Shown here piece by piece: positions 35,759 through 48,962 of a stretch of 64,000 nt of DNA. Each line of letters begins with the position of its first letter. Within the stretch, counting starts at the first letter, position 1. Position numbers and translations under genes: made by a program. The stretch comes from Nomia melanderi (Eukaryota; Arthropoda; Insecta; Hymenoptera; Halictidae), in assembly GCF_051020985.1 (NCBI RefSeq), contig NC_135001.1:23863896-23927895 (forward strand), read 5' to 3'. Under the pieces are notes generated by a model. The model ran no database searches and was not told where the DNA came from. It saw only the letters and a program-made list of their open reading frames with translations.

Positions 35759-36754
35759 TTTACACAGTAAAAGTTAACTATGTAAATATGAACAATACGA
35801 TCAAAAGTCTCACTTCGATTCTCTTACATCAATATTTTCAGATCAACACATTTTCTTAGGTAAGATTACTTGCGCATGCGTCAATTATCGTGCAAGTATC
35901 ATTTTACAAATAGAGTGGTAAGATGTATCTATATCTAATTATTTAGGACACGGATCACACAGCATAGAGTTGCTTAGAGAAGTAAAATCTATTGAAATTT
36001 TGATACCTTTAAGTCAGGACTACATGAACGTTTTATACGCGGCCTTATAAAAACATTGCAAGTACCTAGGTAGGCACCTTACAATGATAAGATGTTTTTC
36101 AATGGTAGACGCGCGTGGAGCAGGCTGTGACCGTTATTTTGATTTCTCTTTGTTTTTAATATTACTAAAAAATTATATATAATTAATATAACTTGTTACC
36201 ACTTCATTGTAGTTGGTAATAAACAACTAGTGTAATTTTATTTTTCATTATAGCTTTTTTTCTAAATAAGTTTATTATATTGTATATTTACGTTACTTAT
36301 AAATTATATTGAAACATGTAGCACATTAGATGGGTTATGTGATATTAATAAAACAAAATCTCTTACACTCCTGATTATAATTTATGAATTGATCAAACGC
36401 ACATTACTTACGAATTATTAATATAACTATTATACAAATGATTTATATAATTAGTTTATTTTTGACAGAAAATTAAGTATCTATAGTTATGTGAATGGCT
36501 CAGGATAATAGTCGAACTCCTATTTCTGAGTTTTTCCTCGAGAAAGAAAGAAAATATTATTAATAACATTGTAATATTAATAGTTAATAAATCCAAGAAC
36601 ATTTCACAGAAACTTTTTTCTCTGGAACTTAGAAATAAAAGTTATACCCAACTTCGACTTAATAACAGTTTTGGTTTACACCTACTATTTAGTTAAGTTA
36701 ACACTTATTATTTAAAAGACTTTGAACTAAATAGTAATTACATTTTAGGTAAAA
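35759..36754. promoter_or_regulatory. Shared 5' region of NDUFS4 and MTR3
   Basis: This 996-bp gap separates two divergent starts. It is AT-rich with no open frame. At 36061-36082 it carries TACCTAGGTAGGCACCTTAC, which matches motifs near other gene starts to the right (40397, 52554). No TATA box or other core element can be assigned with confidence. Confidence 0.5.
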
Positions 36755-37980
36755 ATGCCCATTGATCAAAAACGTCTTAATGGCCCAGAAGTATCGTTTC
36801 CTTATCATATTTACTCTAATATTAACGACAAGGGTGATAAAGTAAAGTATGATTTAAGTAAAAGAAATGACAAACGTACCAACAGTGAAATAAGAAAAAT
36901 TTGTAAGATTTTAAATAATATAAATTTACATTCGTATTATTAAATATATAATTAATTAAATTATTTTATTAATATATCGATTATAATACTTGCTTCTTTG
37001 TATTTATAGTTTTAAAAACAGGTGTAATTAGTCAAGCTAAAGGTTCTGCATATATAGAAATGGGAAACACAAAAGTAGTTTGCTCAGTATTCGATCCCAG
37101 AGAAGTACCAAATAAGAGTGGCTATTGTGTTCAAGGAGAAATCTATTGTGAATTTAAATTTGCCTCTTTTTCATGCGAGAAGCGCAGAATTCATCAACAA
37201 AATGCAGAAGAAAAACAATATAGTTTGATTTTACAGAAAGCATTAGAACCAGCGGTTTGTTTGGTAAGTATTAATTTATGATCTTGATTACAGATTTAAT
37301 TAAAAGTGTTTATTTCTAAATGTCTTGTACAAATGTCATTAAATAATCAATGTTTCTAAATATATACGTATACATACAATAGTATACATATAAATAAGCT
37401 TTTAAAATGTTCTTGATGAAACAGATTTATTAAATGATTTATATGTTTTCTTACAAAAGTATATAATTACAATATTTTTACAGCACGAGTTTCCTAATTT
37501 TCAAGTAGATGTATACGCCATGGTCCTAGATAATGCTGGATCTTCATTGGCTGCAGCGATCATGGCAGCTAGTGTTGCCTTAGCTAATGCAGGTGTTCCT
37601 ATGTTTGGTTTGGTTACAGCTTCCACCATTGTAAGTACATTATTCAAAAATATAATTGTGAAGTATCTTCTTTTGATAAACATGTTAACATAATAATAAT
37701 AATGCAGGGCATTTACGGTAACAACTTCTTAGTGGATCCTACAGATACAGAAGAGGCAATATGTAACACACAACCAGATCACGAAAATAATTTTAATCAT
37801 GGGATACTAACGCTTGCTAGTCTTCCCCAACATGGTCAAATCTCAGAGGTGTTCCTACTTGGCAGTATTGATACAAATTCGATTGTGCGCGCAACAGATA
37901 CTTTAACGACAGTTAATAAAGATATATGCCCTGTGCTTCAACAGTGTTTAGTTAAAACAATTATGAAATTACACAATTAA
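36755..37980 (+). CDS. Mtr3: Exosome complex component MTR3 (EXOSC6-like), RNase PH fold
   Basis: Ring subunit of the RNA exosome, which degrades and trims RNA from the 3' end in nucleus and cytoplasm. The animal ring RNase PH proteins are known to be catalytically inactive. Four exons join in phase: 36755-36902, 37010-37263, 37484-37630 and 37708-37980, about 273 residues, as expected for the family. The start MPIDQKRLNGPE matches the MTR3-type N-terminus (arginine-rich RxxGPE), and ISQAKGSAYIEMGNTKVVC is the RNase PH core strand pair. SLAAAIMAASVALANAG is the conserved helix. The resemblance to EXOSC6 is better than to EXOSC4, which has a different N-terminus. It is convergent with TBP. Confidence 0.88.
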
Positions 37981-38685
37981 GTAACTAAAATAATAAATAT
38001 TTTAATTAATGAACAATTTTTTAATGCAATTAAATATATATTTTTACAATAGAAAATTTGTATAATTTTAATATTTTCATAATCACTGTACTGCTTATAA
38101 CAACTATTTCATATACAACGTATCAAAATGCAATTTAATCTTTTATAAAATTGAGGAATTTTTCAGAATTTCGATAGTCATACGTATAGTGGTACAATTC
38201 TTCTTCCATTCCATATTTATATTAATTTTTTCTCCATTTTCCACTTTGCTTGCACACATATAATTGTCAACAGTTATGTTCAACAGAAAAGGTACATAAA
38301 AGATACATAAATTACACCTTGCATTCTAAGAAAAAAACTAAATCTATGCAGATAAAGTTGAAATTACATAAATATATAAATTAAGAACAAATTCTAAGAG
38401 GTGACTATCTCTCGATCAAGGCACTGCATTATCGAGAAGACACTTCAGTGGTCAGTTTTAAAGGTATTTTTTTCAGTCTGCCCCACAGTAAGTATGAGGA
38501 AATTTTGAAAAAAATAGTTTTGGAAGTCATTCTATTTATCTTGACTAAGTTAATATACTTTGCTATTAAAAACAAATTTAACATTAGGAAAAAGTTACTA
38601 GTTGCCCGTCGGGTCGAAAACCAAGATATCTTACCTACATTTTATCCTTTTAAGGCATAACATTAATATATAATGATAAATTAAG
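37981..38685. other. 3'-to-3' gap between MTR3 and TBP
   Basis: AT-rich sequence with AATAAATATT just after the MTR3 stop, a likely polyadenylation signal. A 70-codon open frame at 38448-38660 has no visible similarity and no support, and is taken as 3' UTR of TBP on the other strand. Confidence 0.55.
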
Positions 38686-39777
38686 TTACTGTTTCTTAAA
38701 GCTCTTCAGAATTGGATAAATATTATCAAATGCTTCATAAATCTCCTGTCGAACCTTCGCACCTATATAAACATTAATTAATTAAATTATCTTTGAAAAT
38801 AATTATGTTTACAGATTGTAATCCGTACAGATTGAATACTTACCCGTTAAGACTACTTTCCCTGATACAAATATAAGTAAAACAATCCTAGGTTTAACCA
38901 TTCTGTATATTAAGCCAGGAAAAAGTTCAGGTTCATACGAGGAGAACTGTCCATGAGTAAGCACCAAGCCTTCTAATCTAATTGGAAATTTTACATCGCA
39001 ACTGCCTACCATGTTCTGTATTTTAAAGTCAAGGAACTTTGCCTGTAGCCAAAATAAATTAATTTTAATATTATCAATTATAAATGATCGGTATTACCAA
39101 TAAAATATTTACTAACAGGGAAACCCAGCTTTTGAATAATTCTGGCATACTTTCTTGCAGCTAGTCGAGAGTCTTCTTCACTCTTTGCCCCTGTACAAAC
39201 CATTTTTCCACTACTAAATATTAGAGCAGTAGTCCTTGGCTCTCTTATCCTCATAATAACTGCAGCAAATCTTTTTGGATTATATTCTGCGTTTCTTGCA
39301 TGAAGAGCAATTTTCTTCAAATCTAATTTGCAGTTCAAATTGACTGTAGAGACAATGTTTCTGTAAATAAAAATAGCATGTAATATTTATCATAGCGTTT
39401 TCTAAGTTAAACTTTTATTTACTGAAGCTGTGGTAAAATCCCTGGATCCGCAGAAGCTGGAGTCATTGGTGTCATAGGACCCGGAGTGGATGGTCCTATC
39501 GATGAAGGTGCGATGTGATTATTATTCTGAACTAAAGGGGACATCATATTTTGCTAAAAATAAATTTTTTCTTGAAGTCATATTATAACAGCAGATAAAT
39601 TAATAACTATATATTATTTAGTTACCGGCGTTTGTGGTTGCATAAGACTTTGAGGTGGCGCAAATGCAGGTGTTGTCGCATAAGCGTGCATAGTTTTTTG
39701 CGGTGTTCCTATCATAAGCATTCCACTCTGCATGTTTGGACTCATGGCATGTAATTGTTGTAATTGATATTGTTGCT

Positions 39778-39817
<40 letters not shown>

Positions 39818-39985
39818 TTGTTGTTGCTGCTGCTGCTGTTGTTGCTGTTGCTGCTGCTGTGGTGGTTGTTGTTGCTGCTGTTGTTGCAAAGCATTAGGCA
39901 AGATTTGTTGATCCTCTTCTGGTTGATGCAAAGGAGTTCCTATACTGGGTATACTAAACCCTGGACTTGGTAGCATCTGATCCAT
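38686..39985 (-). CDS. Tbp: TATA-box-binding protein
   Basis: General transcription factor that binds core promoters for all three nuclear RNA polymerases. Five minus-strand exons join in phase: 39985-39626, 39553-39423, 39360-39117, 39042-38844 and 38762-38686, 336 residues. The start MDQMLPSPGFSIPSIGTPLH is the conserved animal TBP N-terminus. It is followed by a glutamine tract of about 37 residues split by a Pro-Pro pair, then a Pro/Thr/Ser linker (GPSTPGPMTPMTP). The saddle domain has both direct repeats, with NPKRFAAVIMRIREPRTTAL in the first half and ELFPGLIYRMVKPRIVLLIF in the second. The protein ends KSFKKQ without the extra residue seen in flies. The Gln tract is encoded by mixed CAG/CAA codons, which limits slippage. 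Confidence 0.98.
39764..39888 (-). repeat. CAG/CAA repeat encoding the TBP polyglutamine tract
   Basis: On the plus strand it reads as mixed TGC/TTG-type triplets (CTG and TTG runs). It encodes about 37 glutamines interrupted by two prolines. It lies in exon 1 of TBP and is likely length-polymorphic. Confidence 0.95.
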
Positions 39986-40796
39986 TTTCTTCGGTTTGTC
40001 TTTACAACGCTCAGTATAAAAATGTCTTTAATTATCTTCTGAATCAATTTGTAATTAATTAAAGAATCTATTAGAAACAGTTGATTTAAAAAGGAACTTT
40101 ATAATTTCAATAATGTTCATATTTTTAAAAAAATAGCACTTCACCAATAAAATTTATAGGTTACACTTTACACAAAAACGAAACTTCATAATTATCCCTG
40201 TATTGATTAAAAATAAAAACTCTATATATTTTACGTAAAATTAAATCTAAAGAGATTTAATATATGGTAGGTTTTGTTTCTATTTATTCTCCATCACTTT
40301 CTGCTTGTTTGTTTACAACCTAGCTTTAAAAATGTCCATAAACTTATAGCTTATAGCAAGGCAATCCACTTGTTTAATTGTGTGGCGTGTATTATAAGGT
40401 ACCTAGGTAGGTAGATACCATAAAGTACTTATTTACTCATATAAATATCATATAATTAGAACTAAAATAATTATTGTCTCCGCAGGGAAATTCAGCAAAA
40501 AGATTGGAAATCTTTTAATTTATCCCTGTTTTTCTTTCCCAAAGACTGTCAGGTAGCATCATCGACGAGATTATATGTGTAGTTTCTTGGTCCAAATCAA
40601 ACTACATTATCGACTTAAAAATTCAAATCTGATGCAGTATTTTATTCTTATGGATAATGATCAGCTAAAAAATTATATACTTTATTAAAATCCAAAGTGT
40701 TTTGTATAATTTATGGATGAACTTCAAATTGAAACTTTACATTCTATACTACAATACTGTAAATTGTTATATTTTATTTTTGTAATACATGAATCT
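39986..40796. promoter_or_regulatory. TBP 5' region and CFAP44 3' flank
   Basis: AT-rich, no open frame of note. It contains AAGGTACCTAGGTAGGTAGA at 40397-40416, about 410 bp upstream of the TBP start codon, sharing TACCTAGGTAGG with the NDUFS4/MTR3 gap. The 3' UTR of CFAP44 must end within the right part of this stretch. Confidence 0.5.
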
Positions 40797-43700
40797 TTAT
40801 AGTACGTTTTCCTTCACAGAAGTGTGAAGCAATTTTTTTGGTCTGTTTCTAAGGTTTCCTACATCATACTGAAGCAAATGTTTCTGTTGTACTTGACTGT
40901 GAAGAATACTTTCAAGTGCAGCTATATCGGCTTGATGCTGAAGTTCTACTTGCAACATACTTTCCTAGGATGAAATAAAATATTGAATGTTAATTAATTA
41001 TTATACAGTTAATAATTACAATAATGTTGTACTTACTTCTGAAATTGGAAGTTGTTTCAATATTTTTTTCAGTTTAATCTTTTCTTTCTCCAACACTGTT
41101 AATAGGCTTACTTTTTCAGTATTATTTCGAATTAAATTTGTTAAAACAATTAAACCTTCGTTACAATCTCGTTTTACATCTAAAAAATCAAATTGAAACA
41201 TTAATTGATAAACTCTTATCGAATTGATTGCAAAAAATGTTGAAAACCTTAATTTACTTTTCATGTCTTCGGAGAAGTTCTTCATAATTTTATGTATATC
41301 CGTTTTGGTTTCATATATCAATCTCTGCAAAACAATTTCGTATAGATTGATCAAAGATACTTTTCGACCAAATTTTTGTATCATTTTCTCTTTAATTTCT
41401 AACTCTAATTTTTTGTTTTGTGCTTCCATATATTTCAAATCTAATTTTATTCTTTTAAGATGCGTTTCATTTTTCCTGCAAAAAATAAATATTTGTTTCC
41501 TGCAAAATAGTTTGTATAATTCTTAACTTACTTCCGTTGTTCTGCTAAATCTAAAGTTTCTTTTTGCAATTCTCCTACTCTAGCATACAAATTTGATAAT
41601 TCCTGCCTATTAAAAACTACACAGTCTTGAATCTCTGTAGTACATCCAGAATCTATGTGTTGCAGTTGATGCATTTTTAATACAATTGTTACATCAATGT
41701 TGTTTAGTTTCTTTTGTTTTTCCACCTATTTGAAATAGAAGGAGTTAAAAATTGTATCAACTTATTTTACACAGAGATATAAAATATTTTATAATACCAT
41801 AAACTTTTTCAAGTCTTCTTGATTGATTCTTAAATTATTTTCAACAATTCTTAAGCTTTTAGTGTCTGCATCTAATTCTTTGTATAACAATTCAATTTCT
41901 TTTTGTTCCTCCCTAATCTGAGATTCGCATGTGTATCGTTTTTCTCTCATGGAAAGTGTCATTTCATATAACTGTTTGTCACATCCCGGTGGACATATAT
42001 TTTCATCAAATAAAATCTGTTCAGTTTCAGAATCTACTGTACTGTTGGTTTCATCGGTACTAGTCTCTGATGATTGTGTAACTGTATCTGCAGAGCCTAC
42101 AATTAAAATTCAATAGCTTAAATCAATATTAACAAAGACTAAGTAATGAAGAAGGATATAGTTATAAAAAGTAGAGGAAGTTAAAACCATTTCTCTCTTT
42201 CATAGCTGTGGATTTTTTTTTAAATACTTTTTGAAGAAAATCATAAAATTTGTTTCTAGCTATGACTCTTGTGAATTCAGTGGCTATCTCTTTAATCTTT
42301 GAGTGCAACTTTCTAATTTCTTCTTCTCTGGTTACGATTTTAATATTAGTAGTTTGGATCTATTAAAATAATATATATTATTTAATGTTAAGTAATTGGT
42401 ATTATTATTTTCATAGTGACAGTAACTTTTAATGTCAGCACAGCATGTTCATTTGACTTTTGATTAACCTTCTCTTCAAGAGTATATTCCGCTGCTTCAC
42501 ACTCTCTAAGAATTATAAATTCTTCATAAAGTGTTAATAAATACAAATTCATATATGCACTTTGATATACAACATCAAGCCTATATTCTTCTAAATTATT
42601 TAATTCATACTCCAGTTGTTTATAACTGTCAGAGATATATCGTAAAATACAATCTTGTTCGTATATTTTGCGCCACATGCGGGCGCGTTTCATTTCACGT
42701 TCCCATGAAGTTTGAACAGCATCGCTCGTATTTAGATTTCGTATTAAGTCAGTTTGCGTAGATAAGTGATCCTTTATTTTCATTTTTGATGAAGATACAA
42801 GAGTAGAAAGGCTTTCTATTTCTTCTCCAAGAGTCATTTTATCATCACAGAGCAATACTTCATATTCTAAGTCAACTTGATCTACTGGTAAATCCATGGT
42901 TGATGATCGTCTTTGTCGTTTCACTTGTTGCACCTTTTCTGTCATTGAAATATACTTTTCGAGCTGTAAAAATGATGTTGAGAAAGAAAATTTGTTCTAT
43001 ATTCTACTGTAATTATAAAAAATGATGATGTTAACTGACCTCAAGCTTGTGTTCAGGAAATTCAATATCAAAATCTAATTTTGGTGGATGTGGCAAAGGT
43101 TTCATACTTTTAAATGGAATCTCTGCATGAATTCTTTTAAGTGTTTCTATCAATTTGATGACTTCTGCCTGCAGTTTTTGTTTTTTTACTTTAACTGCAT
43201 TTAGTTTTGCATTAAATTCTTCGCGCAAGTGATGAAGCTATGAAAAAGAATTACTTCTACATTAATCATTCCAACAAACATTTTGCATTTACCTTGCTTC
43301 TGCAATCTAACAGTTGCTTATATTTTATAGCAGCTGTTTGTTTCTTTATAGCTAGATTAAAACCTGTAGTTGTCTTTAAATTGTATTCACCAATAGCTCT
43401 CTTTGTTTTCTCAACAAAAATTGCGTCTTCCATACGACTTTTAGCTAAATTCGGTTTTCTAGAATGTAATTTTTGCCACTGAAAATAATGTTGCTTGTTA
43501 CACGTTATTTATATTCCAATAACTCTGTGTTATAATTTATTTACTTCTTTCTGTCGTTGAATCAAATTTGCTTTCTTCTCTTTGTATTTTAACAGTATCT
43601 GATTAATTTGAATTCCTAATCCAGATGTTAAATCACTATAATTTTCATCTAAAAATCCTTCTAAGTAGTGTATTTCCTCTTCATCTGTTTCTTCTTTAAT

Positions 43701-43958
43701 ATCTTCCATTTCTTTTTGTATTATCCTATAATTGGATGATAAAAGAAATGTGAAACCAAGTTGAACTTCATTAAAAACTACAAGATTTTATAATTGTATA
43801 TAAAAAGATATACTTGTGCACTTGTTGTTGCTCTTCAAAACGTTCTGCTACTCCCACATGTTTCGAAATCTTATCAATATTTAGTTTTAATTCTCTTATG
43901 GAATGTACTGCTTTATTCTCATTCCTAATTTGAAATATAAGAATATATATATATAAGA

Positions 43959-43994
<36 letters not shown>

Positions 43995-46900
43995 CAAAAA
44001 TACAACGTTAAAAATTAAACTGAAAAATAATAATAATCCTTACAATATACTGCATACAGCAAAAGGTAAACATGTAACAGGTGTAACAAAATGATCTATT
44101 AATTTTTCTAATTCCAGTTTACTTTTTTCTGCTTGAAATTCTAGCTTTCCTTGCGTCAAAACGATTTGTTCTTTCAAATGTTGCTCTAAGTCTTCTGTAA
44201 TTCTAGGATCTAATTCAAACTGTTGTATTTGCTGAGACGGCAAGAGTTTTTTATTCCTAATTTAATAAAATATAATATTGTAAAGCATCAGTTTATTTAT
44301 AATTATTAGGAAAAATGAAATGAATTAAACCTGTTAATAATTTGAACATATTCTTCTACTAAGCCACGTATATTTAGCAAGATTTCTTCCTTCTTCTTTT
44401 CCGCAAATGAAATAATCCGATTGCGTTCCATTTGTGTAATTACTTCTTCCAAGCTTGGATAGTCAGCATCTTCAATATCTTCAATACTTTTAGGCTGTAT
44501 ACATAAAAATATTTAAGATATACTAGTTGAATTTGTATTCAATTGAGAAGTATATTAATTAACAAATGAATTTACTAAAGGCAAAGGGTCTTCTATAACT
44601 GGTATTTCTACACTTTCACCTGCAGCATTATCATTGATCATAAAGGAAAATATGTTTCCATCATAACCACATGTCAGAAGCATTTTCTCATCATAACTTA
44701 ATAACATTTTAGATATGTGTCCATTATAATAATCATGTACAGGAAGAATCCAATAATCTGAGAAATCTAATGGATCATTATTCTTCATCTTGCATACATA
44801 AAGTTCTCCGTATTGTGTTCCCAAGAATAAATATTTCTTGTTATTGCTTAAAAATCAAAGTAACATTAATTTTATATAATTTTTTGTTTTTAAAATACTT
44901 TTATATTTTTCAGATATTTTTATATTGCCATACTAGAAAAAACAATTGTGCATCTCCATATCCTCTGCATTTTCAATTATTCTACTATTAATCGGTTTGC
45001 CATCTTTTATTTTTCCAGAAAGTGGACGCGGATATTCATAAACGTATCCTGCATCAAAACCAGCTACAAACAGCCATATATTTTCATTGGTACCATATTC
45101 TACTATTAAAATTCTGTTTGGAATTTCAGGAACATGAATTTCTGGAAGGATTATCTTCTCCTTATTGAATTCCGCTAAAATAAAAAATCAAACATTGATA
45201 CATAATTGTACATTTTAGTTAAATTGATTTGTTAAAATTAAAACTAAATTATCACCAAAAAATGTTTCTTCGTCGATTACAATATGAGGATTCTCAATCA
45301 ATAATTGTTCTATTTCTTTCTTTTTTTCTGTAATTTTTCTTTTTTTCTCTTCTTCATACTTTTTTATTACCATTTCTCTTTGTATTGAAGACTTCACCGA
45401 TTCAAATTTAAATTTTGCCCATTTACACTTAACTAATTCATAAGAAGTAGTTGTGTATGATTGAGGTGTAGTAGGTAATTGTACCTCCACACAGTCTCCT
45501 TTAAAACATCCTATTAGCAAAGTTGCTTCCTACTCAAAGCAAATAGCATGTAGTTGTTTGCCGGATATTCGATAAAGTACAATTGTAATACTTATACAAT
45601 ATATATTTACCTCTAATGGATTCCATTGCATACAAGTAACGGATGATGGAACTTTTACATAACCGATAGGTATAATTTCTGGATAGGTCTTAGTAGAATG
45701 TATATTAAATATAAAAACAGTAGCATCCTCACTACCAGTTATTAATAAACTAAAAACAAATTGATTTTTATAATAACAGTGCCATTACTACACTCATATA
45801 ATACATACCTACATGAAATATTATAAGACATTACAGAAATTGGCATTGAATGTGGTTTTAATATTTGAATCAACCTTGTATAATCTCCTTTTATGTTATT
45901 CTCCGTATCTGCTACCTTTACTGCTACTGTTATCATTCGAATAATGCCACTTTGAAAAGCACATATAATAGTAGAGCCCGTTTTTTCAATCTACATGTTT
46001 TGATAATATTACCAATTTTACCAGCAATATAAATATAAGAAAAGAAGCATTTACCTGAGGAGGTAACCAAACTACTTGACTTCCTTTATCGTGAAACATG
46101 TAAACAACTATTAATTTCTTTTCGACATAATTATAAATATGTAACTGACCACTTTTATCAAGTGATGCAATAAATGGACCCCAATTTGCTTTGTCCATAT
46201 CAATTATAGGACCAGCATGACATGTAAATATCTTCTTCTGTAAGTGTTCTTTTTTATTAGTGCAAAGATCGAGTAACCATAATCCCCCATTTCCATCCTG
46301 TCAAACATATTTTTAAATAGCAATGTCAAGAGTTTCCAAATTGTGGTATATTTACCTGGGCATACCAAATTGTTTTTTCCGAATCGTTTGGTTCTTTTTT
46401 CTGAATACTCATGAGCATTGCATTTTTTTGAGAATGCTTTTCTCCTTCTGTAATATGAAATTCATATATCGGTTGTAATTCAAGAAGTTGTTCTCCATCA
46501 GGAAGATCAGCATGATCAATAGTGTCATAAAACCAAAATCGTATCCATCCATCTAATCCTATAATAAGCAAATACAGAAAATTACAATTTATCTTTAAGT
46601 TTGTTCACTTTTGTTTGAAACATTACCTACTGATATAAGTTCCCCGCTAATATATTCAAATTGAATAATATAATTTGTATGCGCAGGTTCTTTATTTTTT
46701 CTACATGCTTCAAGTTTAATTAAATTTTCATCCCATAATAATATGTTACCCCATTCACATCCCGAAATTACCTAAAATATATAAAGCCATGTAGATATAC
46801 TTTTTCATCAAAATGTAGAACATTATTCTCTTACTGTTTCATTGGGCATCGGGTGAATCCCTATAATATCAGAAATTTCTGTATTTCCAAATTTACCGGT

Positions 46901-47906
46901 TTGCCCTTTAAGTTTCAATCCAGTGAATGTTTTGGATACTTTCCAAAACTTAATGTGTCCTGATCCACTGGAAGTTAATTGGCCAGGAATATATTTAGAA
47001 AAAGTTACATTGTATACATCTTGAATGTATGATTTACATTGCAAAATAATTGTGTAATCTTTCCAATTCCAAAGAGAGATAAAATAATCAGGTTCACCGC
47101 CTTGCGATATCAACAATAAACCATCAGGGCTGTAATTAAAATCTGTAATTACATTTTAACAATATAATTTAAAAGTTCTCATCATAAACTTATCCACCTA
47201 TATGCCAAATGAAGATAACGTTTTGTTGTTCCACCTTTCAATACAGTTATAATTCTCATAGAAGGCCAACCGTAAATAATTATTACCGGTTTTATGCCAT
47301 TTTCTGCTACAGCAAAATGTTCAGCAGTAGGATTTTTCTGCCAAATAATTACAAGATTTATAAACTCCTGTATTTACCAATCTGATAAATTTATAAAATA
47401 TTCATGTAAGAAAACAGCTACTCACAGAAATGTGACCAATACCACCACCCATAGAACTTCTTTTGAATGAAATTGTATTTTCTGTTACATTCAAAAAATG
47501 AATCAAATTGCCAGAAGTAAAGGCAATAATATCTTTATTAACTACACAGAGATTGAAAAACTTTTGACAATCATATGCATAAGAATGACTGTTTAATATT
47601 AAGAAATTATATAATTTCTAATGTAAATAAAGGATTATAAAAAAAAAAGAATTTATGATTTAATCAAGGATACAAAAACTCCAAAAAGTTTTGAGATATA
47701 GTCCCATGTTTTGGTTTCCTAGCTAAGAACGAATATTCTTCAGTGTCTTCTGAATATATATTCTCTTCTTCAGAATTTTCTATTAGTTTTTTCTCTTCGT
47801 ATTTATGCAAGTCAGAATCATTTTTCCAAATTATTTCATCATCTGTATTTTCAGTCAAATTCTGGTCCTCCTCGTTTTCAAATTCATCTTTACCACCATC
47901 CGCCAT
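40797..47906 (-). CDS. CFAP44: Cilia- and flagella-associated protein 44 (WD-repeat, coiled-coil)
   Basis: Component known to tether axonemal dynein (inner arm f/I1) in motile cilia; in most insects the motile axoneme is confined to sperm and chordotonal neurons. Many small exons on the minus strand run from ATG at 47906 (exon 1 47906-47674, very acidic: MADGGKDEFENEEDQ) to the stop at 40797-40799 (last exon 40964-40797). After exon 1 the frame gives HSYAYDCQKFFNL, then WD-repeat blades, including SGSGHIKFWKVSKTFTGLKL and DGWIRFWFYDTIDHADL, both close to CFAP44 of other animals. The C-terminal half (about 40.8-44.5 kb) is predicted coiled coil, rich in Lys/Glu with IKEKMIQKFGRKVSLINLYE. Individual internal exon borders were not all resolved. 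It is head-to-head with AP-2 sigma, only 295 bp apart. Confidence 0.87.
43944..43987. repeat. (AT)n microsatellite in a CFAP44 intron
   Basis: ATATATATAAGAATATATAT and a longer AT run fill much of a short intron. Confidence 0.85.
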
Positions 47907-48201
47907 TTTGTTTTTCTGAAGATTAGTTTGACAAGTGTCAACATAAGTCTACAAAATATACGAAAAGTAAAATGAAAATGTTTTTTCAAAAATTTCAATT
48001 AATTTTTATGGCTTTTCATAATTAACTGTTAAGATTTATAATTTTTTAAATAAAATTTCTAAATTAGAATGTGATTTAATCTGTAGTCTTGATAACCCAG
48101 GGGCGGCAACAAATGTCACTCAATCTCATGCGTTGTTCTTGTTGTCAGGTAGCTATTGAGCGCACGAATTCCATTATCAGTTGTAATAAAGTAGTTTAAT
48201 T
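47907..48201. promoter_or_regulatory. Short divergent promoter region of CFAP44 and AP-2 sigma
   Basis: Only 295 bp separate the two start codons, so the 5' UTRs and promoters must share this space. A small GC-rich patch (CCCAGGGGCGGCAACAAATG, about 48098-48117) stands out from the AT-rich surroundings. It includes a GGCAAC half-site of RFX (X-box) type, which would suit a ciliary gene, but the second half-site is not visible. Confidence 0.5.
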
Positions 48202-48962
48202 ATGGTAAGTAATTAATAAGATATTGTTAAAAGTATTTCCTTTTTCTATTTGTTTATTCGACCAATGAACATAACAGTTAAATTTTGCATAAACAAAGAA
48301 ATTATGTGTAGTATTAGAAATTACATTTTTTTGACACAACTTGTCAATTATATTAAAGAAAAATTATAAATTTTCTAAGATGAGCCCTAATTCGATCACA
48401 GATTCGTTTCATTCTCATTCAAAACAGAGCTGGAAAAACCAGGTTAGCTAAATGGTACATGAACTTCGATGATGATGAAAAACAGAAATTAATAGAAGAT
48501 GTTCATGCAGTGGTGACCGTACGGGATGCCAAGCACACTAACTTTGTTGAGGTAATCTTTATATATTAACTTGAATATGTCACAAAGACTTTAATCTGTT
48601 ATGTTCTAGTTTCGGAACTTCAAGATTGTTTATAGAAGATACGCTGGTTTATATTTTTGCATTTGCGTTGATGTCAATGACAATAATTTATGTTATTTAG
48701 AAGCAATACATAATTTTGTTGAAGTATTAAATGAATATTTCCATAATGTATGTGAATTGGACCTGGTGTTCAATTTTTATAAGGTACGTTTAAATCTTAA
48801 ATTTATAATATCATTGTTACAATGAAGGTAATTCATTTTCATAATAAAAATCTTTTACAGGTGTATACAGTTGTAGATGAAATGTTTTTAGCAGGTGAAA
48901 TAAGAGAAACAAGTCAAACGAAAGTACTAAAACAGCTTTTGATGTTAAATTCCTTAGAATAA
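48202..48962 (+). CDS. AP-2sigma: AP-2 clathrin adaptor complex sigma subunit
   Basis: Small subunit of the plasma-membrane clathrin adaptor; it binds dileucine cargo signals together with alpha adaptin during endocytosis. Four exons join perfectly: 48202-48204 (the start codon alone), 48402-48551, 48610-48783 and 48861-48962, giving 142 residues, the exact usual length. The sequence IRFILIQNRAGKTRLAKWYM followed by DVNDNNLCYLEAIHNFVEVL is nearly identical to vertebrate AP2S1 and distinguishes it from AP-1 sigma. The first intron directly after the ATG is notable: the whole first coding exon is one codon, so simple ORF prediction misses the start. Confidence 0.98.

Noticed and set aside
38448..38660. 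Possible 70-residue membrane protein between MTR3 and TBP
   Set aside because: Short, low complexity, lies where the TBP 3' UTR is expected, no recognisable domain.
48098..48117. Full X-box (RFX) site at the CFAP44 start
   Set aside because: Only one GGCAAC half-site fits; the other half lacks the needed pyrimidine pattern.
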